Part shown: positions 11,948-22,399 of the stretch, piece after piece
Layout of the letters: each line of letters begins with the position of its first letter
Numbering within the stretch: the first letter of the stretch is position 1
Assembly (NCBI GenBank): GCA_034769895.1
Contig: CM068371.1
Location: forward strand, 407,633,969-407,697,968
Direction of reading: 5' to 3'
Source: Magicicada septendecula
Taxonomy: Eukaryota > Arthropoda > Insecta > Hemiptera > Cicadidae
Length of the DNA: 64,000 nt
The notes under the pieces: model-generated
Seen by the model: the letters and a program-made list of their open reading frames with translations, nothing else
The model's database searches: none
What the model was told of the DNA's origin: nothing
Position numbers and translations under genes: made by a program

Positions 11948-12970
11948 GAAAAAGAAAAACATAACAAAATCAACTATTTAGACATAACCATCACAAGATA
12001 CAACAAACACATACAATATGCAATATGTAGAAAACCAACTTCCACTAACATCATTATACCTAACCATTCTGACCACCCACCACAACATAAAATGGCAGCA
12101 TTTTATTCGTTATTTAACAGAATGTACAAAATACCCCTAAACAAACAAGAAACTGACAAAGAAAGAAATATAATATACCAAATTGGTTATGCAAATGGAT
12201 ACAATAAAAATACTATGATCAAAATAGAAAATAAAATCAAATACAAAATAAAAACTGAACAATTAAGAATTAATCAAACTGAACAACACATAAATAATAA
12301 CAACAACAAAAAATGGGCCACATTCACATATATAAATAATAAAATGACAAAACTAACAAAACTATTTAAAAACACAGATATAAAAATAGCATACAAAACT
12401 AATAAAAATAAATTACAAAATCTAAATAGCTCACACAACAAAGATAATACAACAACCAACGGTATATACAAAATTGAATGCCAATATTGCAATAAATGTT
12501 ATATAGGACAAACAAAAAAACAGCTGAAAAAACGTTATTTTGAACACCTAAATGCATACAAAAAACCAAATATATATAAATCCAATTTAGCCACACATGC
12601 AATAAACACAGGACATGAATTCCCAGACATAACCAATGTAACACTAATAAAACATATACCACACAAAGGCACCATAATGAACATTTGGGAAAATTTACAG
12701 ATTTACAAACATAAAACACAAAACAAATTAATACCAGAACAAATACAAATCAATACAAAACATGACACAATATTCAAAGCACTCAACATCGAAAATACAC
12801 AAAATACAAAAACAGATACCACAACCACACACGATAATGCAACTTTAAAGGACCAAAGACCAACAAACTACCTCAATAACATCCAGAAGCCAACACACAA
12901 ATACTTCACCAGAAACAAGATGGTGAAGGCTGAAGATGGGAGAACAAAATCTCCCGAAACATGTTCCTAA
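11948..12970 (+). CDS. PLE thumb + GIY-YIG endonuclease fragment, right arm
   Basis: This is the inverted twin of the left-arm frame. The first Met in the shared part is at 12092, but the frame is open upstream from 11948 and includes NKINYLDITITR and the ICRKPTSTN thumb motif. The GIY-YIG core is GIYKIECQYCNKCYIGQT, with KKRYFEHL and IWENLQIYKH following. A few residues differ from the left arm (for example VTLIKH for ITLIKH). The frame ends ...KAEDGRTKSPETCS-stop, the segment that also forms the hammerhead. The RT catalytic domain is missing. Confidence 0.85.
   Translation, partial: EKEKHNKINYLDITITRYNKHIQYAICRKPTSTNIIIPNHSDHPPQHKMAAFYSLFNRMYKIPLNKQETDKERNIIYQIGYANGYNKNTMIKIENKIKYKIKTEQLRINQTEQHINNNNNKKWATFTYINNKMTKLTKLFKNTDIKIAYKTNKNKLQNLNSSHNKDNTTTNGIYKIECQYCNKCYIGQTKKQLKKRYFEHLNAYKKPNIYKSNLATHAINTGHEFPDITNVTLIKHIPHKGTIMNIWENLQIYKHKTQNKLIPEQIQINTKHDTIFKALNIENTQNTKTDTTTTHDNATLKDQRPTNYLNNIQKPTHKYFTRNKMVKAEDGRTKSPETCS
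12927..12968 (+). ncRNA. Hammerhead ribozyme overlapping the ORF 3' end, right arm
   Basis: CUGAAGA lies at 12930-12936, stem II at 12938-12943 with 12950-12955, GAAA at 12956-12959, palindromic ACAUGU at 12959-12964, U17 at 12965, and stem I AGG (12927-12929) with CCU (12966-12968). The ORF stop TAA begins at 12968, so nearly the whole ribozyme is also protein-coding. Confidence 0.8.
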
Positions 12971-13110
12971 AGAAAAAAGTATATCTTGAGGTAAATTTAG
13001 TCATAAATATTATAGTAATATATATATATTATAACAGGACCAAATATTCATTTATAACAGGACCCTAGCAATAAATCAAAAAATTATCAATCTGCAAAAA
13101 ACGTGCCGAA

Positions 13111-13680
13111 ATGCGCATCCAGCAAGGACGCGCTATAAACCCGGCAAAAATAAGTAGATGTAAGCATGCTAGATATAAGAATCATATATTGTGTGAAAAG
13201 TGTACTTTTGATTATGTAACGTATATGCCTGTTAATGTGTTCCCACCGGACATCAGGGATCCGTTGCTAGAATCCGGTACTGCACAACAAACGCCAGTGA
13301 GCGCGGCCTGTCCGGTATTGCACGCCTTTGTCAACGGTGTTCCCACACAAATTTTGTTGGACACTGGCAGCGTTGTTTCCGGCGTCAGTGAAAGGTTCCT
13401 ACGTGCGAACAAAAAGCATTTTCATACGGCCCCATCTCTCCCAATAAATCAATTTTATATACGTACCGCTACAGATACCAAAGAAAAAATTGACACGCAG
13501 TACTATCTAACAATTATGCTAGAAAAAGTGCAATTTGAAGTGTGTGTAGTAGGTATAAACAATTTGATATGTGATGTGTTATTGGGGGTGGACATATTAG
13601 AGCAAATACGCGTGGAGATTAACACTAGTGAACACTTATTAAAATGTAATATTAACAACATTAGTTACACTTTCAAATTG

Positions 13681-13711
<31 letters not shown>

Positions 13712-13722
13712 GACCACGGTGA
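13111..13722 (+). pseudogene. E2 retropepsin-like protease region
   Basis: This region contains the aspartic protease signature ILLDTGSVVSGVS and the downstream hydrophobic ILLG-type motif (VLLGVDIL). It would cleave Gag-Pol in an active relative. Upstream Gag sequence is missing. An (AC)n run lies at the end (about 13682-13710). Confidence 0.75.
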
Positions 13723-13816
13723 CCCAATTAAAATTACGCGGCCACCAAAACAAATAATTAATTACAAAAACGATGAAAAGGGGGAAACAACCTTACATTC
13801 CCAAACTGAACGGAGA

Positions 13817-14670
13817 TTGTCGTCGCTGCAAGAAGAGTTCAGCGATATCTTCAGTGAGGAACACTCAATCACGTCAGTTTATGAACACAAGATTAACCTC
13901 ATAGAACCGGAGAAGTTCATAAGGAGAATCTACCAGGTACCTATAAAGTACCAGGCTGAGGTCCAGCAGGAGATACAGCGGATGTTGGAGGAAGACATTA
14001 TAGAAAGATCTATTAGCAGCTTCCTCAACCCACTGCTAGTCGTCTGCAAGAAGACTGGAGAAATCCGACTCTGCCTGGATATGCGGAATTTAAATAATCT
14101 GGTAGAAAAGGAATTTGACTGCGCACCAACAGCGGAGGACCTCTTCATAAAATGTGAAGGAGCCAGGTACCTCACGAAGCTAGATCTGACAGCGAGCTTC
14201 TGGCAGGTCCCGCTGTGCGAGCATGACCATAAGTATACAGCATTTATTTATAACAACAAATGCTACCAGCACAAGGTGGTACCTTTTGGCCTTAGCACGA
14301 GTCTCGCCGCTATTGTAAGATGCCTCGAGAGAGCTCTAGGACCCGAGGTAGACCCTTACACTGTGATATTCGTTGATGACATCCTAGTGATATCCCGCAC
14401 TTTGGAAGAACACTTTGAGCATCTGAGGAGCGTCTTCCAGAAGCTGAGGCTAGCCAACATCAAACTCAAACTACACAAGTGCGAGTTCATTAAGTCTCGA
14501 ATGAAGTTCCTGGGACATATAATCTCAGCTAAAGGCATCAGTATGGACCCAGAGAAGCTCAGGAGTATTGTGGAGTTCCCGGTGCCCAAGAACCTCAAAG
14601 CACTATGAGCATTCCTTGGACTCACGGGATACTACAGGAAATTCACCAGCAAATACGCCGAATATACAGT
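13817..14670 (+). pseudogene. E2 reverse transcriptase region
   Basis: This Gypsy RT has IIERSISSFLNPLLVVCKK, LCLDMRNLNN, TKLDLTASFWQVPL, the VPFGLS box, the active-site FVDDILVIS, and FLGHIISAKGI. These are the ordered RT motifs of Ty3/Gypsy. The element is a fossil. Confidence 0.85.
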
Positions 14671-14674
14671 CCCC

Positions 14675-15190
14675 TTGCTACAGCTGGTACGCAAAAATAT
14701 AAAGTGGAAATGGGGTTCTCAACAAAACGATGCGTTTGAGAGGGTTAAGGGCTTATTCCAAACTAACTTACAATTGTTCCATCCACAACAGGGCAGGAAG
14801 TACGTAATGTATACTGACGCTAGCGAGTATGCTATCGGCGCCGTGTTGCACCAGGAAGACGAGCAAGGTAGTCTTCATGTTGTTGCATACGCTAATAGAA
14901 CGCTCAAAGGCGCTGAGTTGCATTATTGTACTTCTGAGAAAGAAATACTCGCCATCATAAACGCTCTCAGAAAATTCGGACATTACCTATACGGTACCCA
15001 TTTCGAGATCCACACAGATAATCAAGTGTTATCCTTTATATTGAAATGCCGACTAGCCAATTCCCGACTAACACGATGGGTGTTAGCTATTCAAGAGTAT
15101 TCTTTTACCATTAAATACTGCAAAGGAGCAGAGAATACCACAGCAGACACCTTAAGCAGATATCCGCCCGAAGAAAAGGAAGAGGTATAC
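14675..15190 (+). pseudogene. E2 RNase H region
   Basis: This is a Gypsy RNase H with the YTDASEYAIGAVL motif, SEKEILAIINALRKFGHYLYG, and HTDNQVLSF, followed by the NTTADTLSRYP linker typical of the RNase H-integrase border. Confidence 0.85.
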
Positions 15191-15229
15191 GAAGCAGCTG
15201 ACGACGAGTTGAGGGTATTAAATATGCAG

Positions 15230-16444
15230 TACACTGTCGCGCCTAAAGCAACCAATATGCTACGAAACATAGGACGCGAACAGGACAATGACCCCAGACT
15301 CCTTGCTAAAAAGCAAATGATAGCAGCTCACCCAAGTCCGCATTATCTGATACAAGATAATATATTGTATAAATTGTTACAGGGCGAATGGAAGGTGGTA
15401 TTATCTCCAGCTATGCTTGCGTGTGTAACACACCCATTACATGTAAAAATGGCACACGCATCACCAGTAAAATGTGTAAAGATATTACAGGAGGATTTTA
15501 CTATCACAAACATGTATCGAAGAGTGAGGAAGTTGTTAAAAACGTGTCATCCATGTCAAACCGCGAAAGCACCAAATTTGCACACTTACGTTCCCATGGC
15601 AAATGTGATAACGGAAGGTAAGGGACAGATGATCGCCACCGACTTCCTGGGACCCCTACCTAAGGCTACCAGAAACTTAAAACATATTGTAGTTTGTGTC
15701 GACGTATTTACAAAGAAAGTTAGCCTAAACGCGATCCCTAGACCCACCACGAAATCCGTTTTGAACATTATACTCAACAAGTATATTCCGCAACATGGAC
15801 CGATAAGGAGCATGCTTAGCGATCAGGGAAAGCAATTCCAAAATAAACACTGGGCAGCAACCCTGGAACGAAATGGCATTAAAGCGATCCTCACCTCGAT
15901 AAGACGACCACAGGGCAACCTCGCCGAAAGAGTGAATCAGGAAATAGGAAAAATGTTCCGGATATATTGCTATAAAGAGCAAAGCAAATGGCCCGAGTTC
16001 CTATCATTCTTTGAAACGGCGATAAACGAAAATTATCATGACACCACTGAATACACACCAGCAGAGTTAGACTCTGGAACAAAGCCAGAGAGATTTTGGC
16101 ATAATTATTTACGCAGGCCAAAGACCTATAATCTACCTCTGCCAGTCCAGTGTAAAAACCAACTTGTGAAGGACAGGATAGTTGCAAAAGGGCGAAAAAG
16201 GGCGGAAAAATTCAATACCACTCATAAATTAACCAACTTTGTAGTAGGAGAGAAAGTGCTTCTCAAGGCAAACCCCGTGGGCCGGAGAGACATAAATGTC
16301 GACGCAAAGTTTTTTCGGTTATATAACGGTCCATATCTCTTAGCTGAGCAACTAGCACCTTACACCTTTATCGTTACGACGCTCGACCGAACAAAAACGG
16401 TAGGAAAATATCATGCGAGCTCGTTAAGGAAATATTATGAGTAA
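15230..16444 (+). pseudogene. E2 integrase region
   Basis: The integrase has an HHCC zinc-binding N-terminus (CHPCQT near 15555), then the catalytic core with ATDFLGPLP, SDQGKQFQ and RPQGNLAERVNQEIG. It ends in a GPY/F module (FRLYNGPYLLAEQL), which is typical of several Gypsy clades. Confidence 0.85.
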
Positions 16445-17082
16445 CATGAAATTCCAAGGCGCGTCGGTACGAAATAATACGACTTTGAAAATAAATAATA
16501 TTTAGAATTTATAATAATTTGATTAAATAATAATTAGTATTAAAATAAATTAACTGTGTTTTATAATATTAATAATAATTGCAAATAAATTGTGTATAAA
16601 TGATAATGCATTTGTAGCGCGGTAGTAACAAGCGTACACGCGGACGGGCGAAGCCAACCCCGGCTGCCGGAAATTGTTATATAACGCATTGTACCGCCCA
16701 GCTGTTAGAATGTAGGTCAGGTAATTAGCGTCGCGCGGTGTGTGACAACAATTGTAAACAAAGTCAGCACATTCCTTCGTGCGCGTGTCATCTGTTGACT
16801 ATCTGACATTCTTAAACGCTGCAATTAAATACTACCTGTTCTAAAGACATTTACTGCGCAATGATTTCAAATATAATATTATTAATAAGGTTCAATTAGA
16901 ATTAAGTTGTATATATATGAAAGAACATTGACACCCATGTATGTGTCCATAAATAATTAATACAATATATAGTAGCAAGTATAATCATTTCAAAGTACGT
17001 TTAAAATTATTGAAAAAAAAATAATTGTAATTATTACACTCTTTTTTTTTTTTTTAAAGCAGGTAGAGGAGTATATAACAGG

Positions 17083-17520
17083 ACCAAATATCATTTATTT
17101 GGAGTTATATGTTAAGTGTATACTATATTCATGTTTAAATAAATTTTAATAGTCGAAACTCCACTCGTATGTAATAGCGATCAAAATAATGCATTGTAAA
17201 AGATGCACACGCGGCTGTTACATAATCAGCTCGCTGTGGAAAGAAGACGACCACACCCATACTTTCAATTATTATTAATATTTCGGAAACCAGTAAATTA
17301 AGGCGAAATCCATTATAGCCAAAATGTTTGCCGAAATATTAATAATAAGGTGTGCGAATTTTACGCAAAATAATTAAATAATAACAGAGTTAGTTAATTT
17401 AATGTGAATAACTTCTGTAATAATTGAGTTACATTAATGAGCTTTTGACGTCCACACAGGATTGAAATCTGAAGATGAGGCCTTGAGCCTCGAAACGCGT
17501 TATTTAATTAAATACAATAA
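17083..17520 (+). mobile_element. Fragment carrying a hammerhead (PLE-type end or E2 LTR)
   Basis: This noncoding segment follows E2 and ends near a complete hammerhead motif. It could be the 3' LTR of E2 or, more in line with the ribozyme, a terminal piece of a third Penelope-like family or a ribozyme-bearing retroelement. No coding sequence is visible. Confidence 0.4.
17465..17505 (+). ncRNA. Hammerhead ribozyme
   Basis: Stem I is AAAU (17465-17468) with AUUU (17502-17505). The core CUGAAGA is at 17469-17475. Stem II is GAGGC/GCCUC with a five-base loop and one extra U before it. GAAA is at 17492-17495. Palindromic ACGCGU forms stem III, and U is the cleavage nucleotide. All invariant positions are intact. 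Confidence 0.8.
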
Positions 17521-17589
17521 GAAGTCACACGACGGATGAAAAAAAGGTAAATTAATTTTAATCTGTATTGAATCGTGACTTGGATACCA

Positions 17590-18815
17590 GAGAACATGAG
17601 TTGTAAAAAATTATTTGATTCTGTTTGAATTTACGGCAGTTATCGTTCGTCATGAAAAAATGTCTCTTGTTACAACACAAAATGTTGCAGGTAAACTACC
17701 CCTTTCCCTTAACCGATCTTCACCAAAATCAACAGGCCTTGAGTTCTCTACAATGTAGGGAAGTATGCAAAACATTATTTGATTATGTTTGAATTTACGG
17801 CAGTTATCGTTCGTCACAGAAAAAAATACCCTTGTTATCACATAAAACGTTGCAGGTAAACTACACCTTTCTCTTAACTGATCTTCACCAAAATCAATAG
17901 GTCTTGAGTCCTCTACACTTCAGGGATGCAAGCAAAACATTATCTGATTCTCTCTGAATGTGCGGCAGTTATCGTTCGTCATAGAAACAATTACTCTTGT
18001 TAAAACGTTAAAAGTGGCAGGTAAACTACCCCTTTCCCTTAACCGATCTTCACCAAAATCAATAGGCCTTGAGTACTCTACAACCCAGGCACATATGCAA
18101 AACATTATTTGATTCTGTTTCAAATTACGGCAGTTATTGTTCTTCATGAAAAACGTTCTCTTGTTACAACATAAAATGTTGCAGGTAAACTACCCCTTTC
18201 CCTTAACCGATCTTCACCAAAATCAACAGACATTGAGTTCTCTACAGCTCAGGAAGGTATGCAAAACATTATTTGATTCTGATTGAATTTACGGCAGTTA
18301 TCATTCGTCATAGAAAAAATTACCTATGTTAAAACATAAAACGTTGCAGGTAAACTACCCCTTTCCCTAAACCGATCTTCAACAAAAACAATAGGTCTTG
18401 AGAACTCTACAATTCAGGGCTGTATACAAAACATTATTTGATTCTGTTTGAATTTGCGGCTGTTATCGTTTGCCATAGAAAATACTCTTGTTAAAACAAG
18501 AAACGTTGCAGGTAAACTACCGCTTTTCCTTAACCGATCTTCACCAAAAACAATAGGTCTTGAGAACTCTACAATTCAGAATTGCATGCACAAAATTATT
18601 TGATTATGTTTGAATTTGCGGCTGTTATCGTTTTCCATAGAAAATACCCTTTTAAAACATAAAACGTTGCAGGTAAACTACCCCTTTCCCTTAACCGATC
18701 TTCACCAAAAACAATAGGTCTTGAGAACTCTACAATTCAGGGCTGTGTGCAAAAATTATTTGATTCTGTTTGAATTTGCGGCTGTTATCGTTTGCCATAG
18801 AAAAAAAATCTACAG
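17590..18815. repeat. Tandem satellite, about 165-bp unit, about 7.5 copies
   Basis: The phrase TTATTTGATTCTGTTTGAAT recurs at 17611, 17775, 17940, 18105, 18269, 18434, 18596 and 18756 (spacing 160-165). Each unit also holds GCAGGTAAACTACCCCTTTC and AACCGATCTTCACCAAAA. Units differ by several percent. The open frames across it are repeat artefacts. An (AC)n run follows at about 18815. Confidence 0.95.
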
Positions 18816-19869
18816 ACACACACACACTTTTCTAAAAATGACTTTTTTTCATGTTTTGAGGGTAGTACAATCAGAATCTGCAATAATCTCGACCACGATT
18901 TTTTTTGCCATCACCATACTTCCATTTCCTTATGGAACATGGAAGTAAAAAGACACTGTTCTGTACTATAGTTATAAGTTATTCTTTTGTTGTATCATAT
19001 TATAATTTTAAACTGTGATGTTTTGTACTTCACTAATGACATTTTTTGCAATAATTATTGTAGTCAAAAGAACACACGTGGTTATATTTACATAGTGTAA
19101 ACAGATAACCAATTTGAGAGCAAAAATTTTCAATAGTGCCAACCGCTGAGCATTAATATACCAAGCCAGGGTAATTCATGTTAAGAATTATTTATTTATT
19201 TTAATTTAAAAAAGAAAGGATTTCAAACCTCAATAAAAAAAATATTGAAAAGAATTGATTTTGTGCAAGTGTAATTATTTCCAATAATTACTAATTTCTC
19301 AAATTACGAGTGCTGGCATCATGAAAATTGAAGAGTAAATTTGTATTTCCAGGCGAGCAACGATAATATTTTGATTTTAATTATGTTCATTTTTCAACAA
19401 ATTTTATTTTAATTCTATATCAAAGAAACAAAAATTGAATTAATTATTTGTATAATAAAGATAAAAATCCGGAAGTATCTCTATACCAGTGACATTAAAA
19501 AACAGAAACAATGCATTCAAAACTGAGCGCCTAGTGAAGCGTTAACGAAGAACTGACATACCTTAAGAATAATAAAGAAACTAACTGATAATTTATTTTA
19601 AGGTATTTATTTACATAATTTGACTTAACAACGAGGCCTAGGGACTCGATTTTAATACAAACAAGGGAGTTAATTAATTAATACAGAAAACAATTTTGTG
19701 TTTTAGCTAATAGGCGTTCATAACTAGAGGCCTATCCATTACACCCAGCCTATTCAGTAATTATTTTTTACTTATTTATTTATTTGTTTTGATTTACATA
19801 TTTGACATTACATAATTGACGCTTACAACGTGAGGCGTTAAAGAAAAATATATATACACAGGATAGAAT
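18816..19869. other. PPP1R11: Intronic AT-rich sequence with no recognised feature
   Basis: Two similar phrases (ATTTACATAATTTGACTTAACAAC near 19609, and ATTACATAATTGACGCTTACAACG near 19808) hint at a short decayed duplication. No coding signal is visible. Confidence 0.4.
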
Positions 19870-19873
19870 TGGT

Positions 19874-20978
19874 TGTAAAGGTATAAACACAAGAAAGACA
19901 CAAACCTACTACTTACCCCAACTCTGACGCATTTACTATGACTTACCAAACAGAAGACTCCAAATTATTCAAGGTCGCCACGATGTCTTAAGGTGAAACA
20001 TCGAAACCAAAATACTCTTTCCCTTAAGTAATTTAGATAATTTAGTTTCCCTTAGTTCAAAAACTATCACAGGCTTGTTTTAGGCGAGCTTCTTAGATCG
20101 GAAACAAGTGATGGTAAATTGGCGTAATAATTAACTTAACACATAGTTATGCTATTAAAACGAATCTTATTTTATTATCATCAGTTACTTAATCCTTTCG
20201 GTTTTTCTTACTTATCTTTTGCTAAATTACTATAAAAGATTATCAAATATAACAACTCTTTATGCAAATTTTTACTATACAAACCAGTACTTTCTCTTTC
20301 TACTCTCACGCACACTCTCACTCTTTATACATATCTTTTATCCCCCTTATTGAGCTCATTGTTATTATTAATGTTTTGGCCAAATGAATTTGCCTTTACA
20401 CTGTTACCTATCTGTGTAATATCCAAATGTTGTGCACGATGTTGTCCGGAACCTTTTTCACTGAACACTCAAACTAACCATGTAGCAAACTGTTATATTC
20501 TGTTGTAGGGGAACTGTTGTTCCCTTTACCGTTTTAAACTGTTATCACATTTTATGCTCTTTTGTAGGCCTAATTTAACATTTTTCAGCCTACCAAAGAC
20601 TCGTCCGAGGCTAAGTTTCACTCGCATCTGCTCAGTATGAATGTATGCTGCCGACTGCCCAGCTTAGCTGGCTTGGTGACACTATTCGTTCTTTGTGTAA
20701 ATCGCCACGTGGTCCCAAACGGATGTACCACTCCCCCTCCAGCCTTAACTTATCGAAAGTTCCAGATCTCTTGAGAAGCCGGAAAGTCGTCTTATATTGC
20801 AAACACGTGGTGAATTTATTACGCAGCACGGTCACGTACTTTTACTGCGACTCACGTATCCTTTGTTCTAACTCCCAATACGTCTCCAACAGTATGATTC
20901 ATAATAACAGAATTAGTTGTTGATAACTATTAACAATTATTAAACAAAAAGTGATTCTACCCTTTTTGTCCCGTTACA
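19874..20978 (-). mobile_element. Solo LTR of the TGTAACGGG family
   Basis: The element starts TGTAACGGGACAAAAAGGG (minus strand, at 20978) and ends ...ACCTTTACA at 19874. It is flanked by a 4-bp duplication TGGT (19870-19873 and 20979-20982). No internal region is attached, so it is a solo LTR left by recombination. It is collinear with the partial LTR at 63385-64000 and distantly with the LTRs of E1, E3 and E5. Confidence 0.85.
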
Positions 20979-20993
20979 TGGTATTACATATTT

Positions 20994-22181
20994 TGTAATG
21001 GGGCAAAAAGGAGGGTTTGATTTTATTTAAATTTATTCAGATTTTATTTTCCATCAGCGGGGCTAGTCCAATATAAAATACGGCTATTCAAACAAAGAAC
21101 AGTAGAGTGAACTTTTGAGTGAGGTGTTGTAATGGAATGCAATACTGCGTAGTTAAATTCAATGTTTCGTCACGTACAAATACGCGCAACACCATCATGC
21201 GCACAGAGGCGACGCTTACAGACCCAGCCTCGCCACGAAAAAAATGGCAAGGTAGAATAATTATTTCAGCAACGTGCTTTTGAGACGGCAGATGTTACTG
21301 AGAGACTCCACCTACCACAGCCTCTATATTGTCGTTGTTTGACATCGTCAACACCTGGGCACATTGGAAAACCACGTTACCTGTGCCACTACAAAATTTT
21401 TGTCACATGAAGGCTGTGGTTTCCGGCTGCCTCACAGAGTAGTAGTGGGAGGCGGTGCGTTGTGTGCCCGCCTCAGTCGACTTAACTACAGGCCACACGT
21501 GGTCAGAACAAAACTTTTCGTGCAAACAAATCGGGTCGGCCGACCAAATCCGTGCACATAAAATATGTGTAAAGTAGTAAGAATTATTTAAATAACGATG
21601 GAACAGTGAAAATTTTAATACAAGTGATAACTCAACCGTTTTGGACATCGAATTAGAAAACTTTGTGTGTCGCGCCATGCGGTCGACAGGACCGCAGCTA
21701 TACAAGTAACCGTATACAATAAAATATAATTTTATGTTATATAAAAAAAGGGGGTTTTAAAAGAATGATTGAGAGAGTGAAGTAAGCTGGGATGCCTTTA
21801 CTTATAAATTAATTAATTAAGTTTGTTAGTTAATCATGTTGGAGTGTGAAGCTAGTAGGAAATATATTTGTTGCGCAATCATAGGCTAAATCTTTTGGCG
21901 ATTTCTGAAGTACAATAATAGAGAAACAGTAGTATTTTTAATTGAATAATAAGTCAGTTAAAGCTGGAAGTAAAGTAAAATAAATGTTGAAGTTAAAATA
22001 AACAGAGCTGATTAATATAGTAAAACAGCGTATTTATTGTGTAACGAACCCAGTAACCTCTCTTACAGACTGTGAGTTCGTATAAAAGGATCCTGGACCC
22101 CCGAACAGGTAAGAGTGATGAGTTAAAGTATAAAGAATATAGATGTCTTTTATTAATTGCGATAAATCATGAAACAGTTCA
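20994..22181 (+). repeat. E1 5' LTR
   Basis: It starts TGTAATGGGGCAAAAAGG and ends CAGTTCA. It is nearly identical to 31293-32478. Confidence 0.92.
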
Positions 22182-22182
22182 A

Positions 22183-22201
22183 TGGCCCCCGAAACAGGGA
22201 C
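22183..22201 (+). promoter_or_regulatory. E1 candidate primer-binding site
   Basis: TGGCCCCCGAAACAGGGAC lies one base after the LTR end. It resembles a lysine-tRNA-type primer site of the kind used by some retroelements. The tRNA assignment is inferred. Confidence 0.6.
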
Positions 22202-22399
22202 AGTCTATATAAATTATGTATAGGTTATGCCTACTCACAGGTGTAAGAGACGCTAGTGGGAGTTACGTATGAACTAAAATTAAGTACAGGGGATATTTAT
22301 AGAATAAAATTAAAATAAGAGTATAATATGATAGTGTAATATGATTGATAAGTGTAAGGCTAAAGTTGGGTAATATTAAAATCTCATAAAGAATAAACA

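Larger units (their letters stand above)
10801..13025. mobile_element. Penelope-like dimer B, two head-to-head 3' halves
   Basis: Two near-identical PLE fragments face away from a central junction near 11862-11884. The left arm reads on the minus strand and the right arm on the plus strand. Each carries the thumb region, the GIY-YIG endonuclease and a hammerhead at its 3' end. The RT catalytic core is missing from both. The left arm ends in a complete tail (about 10801-10850) against (AT)n. The right arm stops about 40 bp short in another AT run. The arms differ by roughly 1 percent. This looks like a single complex insertion of two copies made in opposite directions. Confidence 0.88.
13033..17082 (+). 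mobile_element. 5'-truncated Ty3/Gypsy element (E2)
   Basis: This Gypsy element is in the canonical protease, RT, RNase H, integrase order. It lacks gag and any clear 5' LTR and starts only a few bases right of PLE dimer B. A similar phrase (TATAACAGGACCAAATAT) occurs at both edges, near 13036 and 17083. That may be the start of the LTR or a duplicated flank. A polypurine-like GGTAGAGGAG lies at 17072-17081. There are few interruptions (about two or three) in the coding part, so decay is mild, but the copy is incomplete. Family placement rests on the domain order and the GPY/F integrase end. Confidence 0.82.

Noticed and set aside
11141-12719. Hydrophobic Phe/Leu/Cys-rich frames opposite the PLE coding strands (also at 42409-43674)
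   Set aside because: They are antisense shadows of the Lys/Asn-rich endonuclease frames.
13930-16187. Several minus-strand frames across E2, and similar ones across E1 and E4
   Set aside because: They overlap clear Gag-Pol domains on the other strand and show no family motifs.
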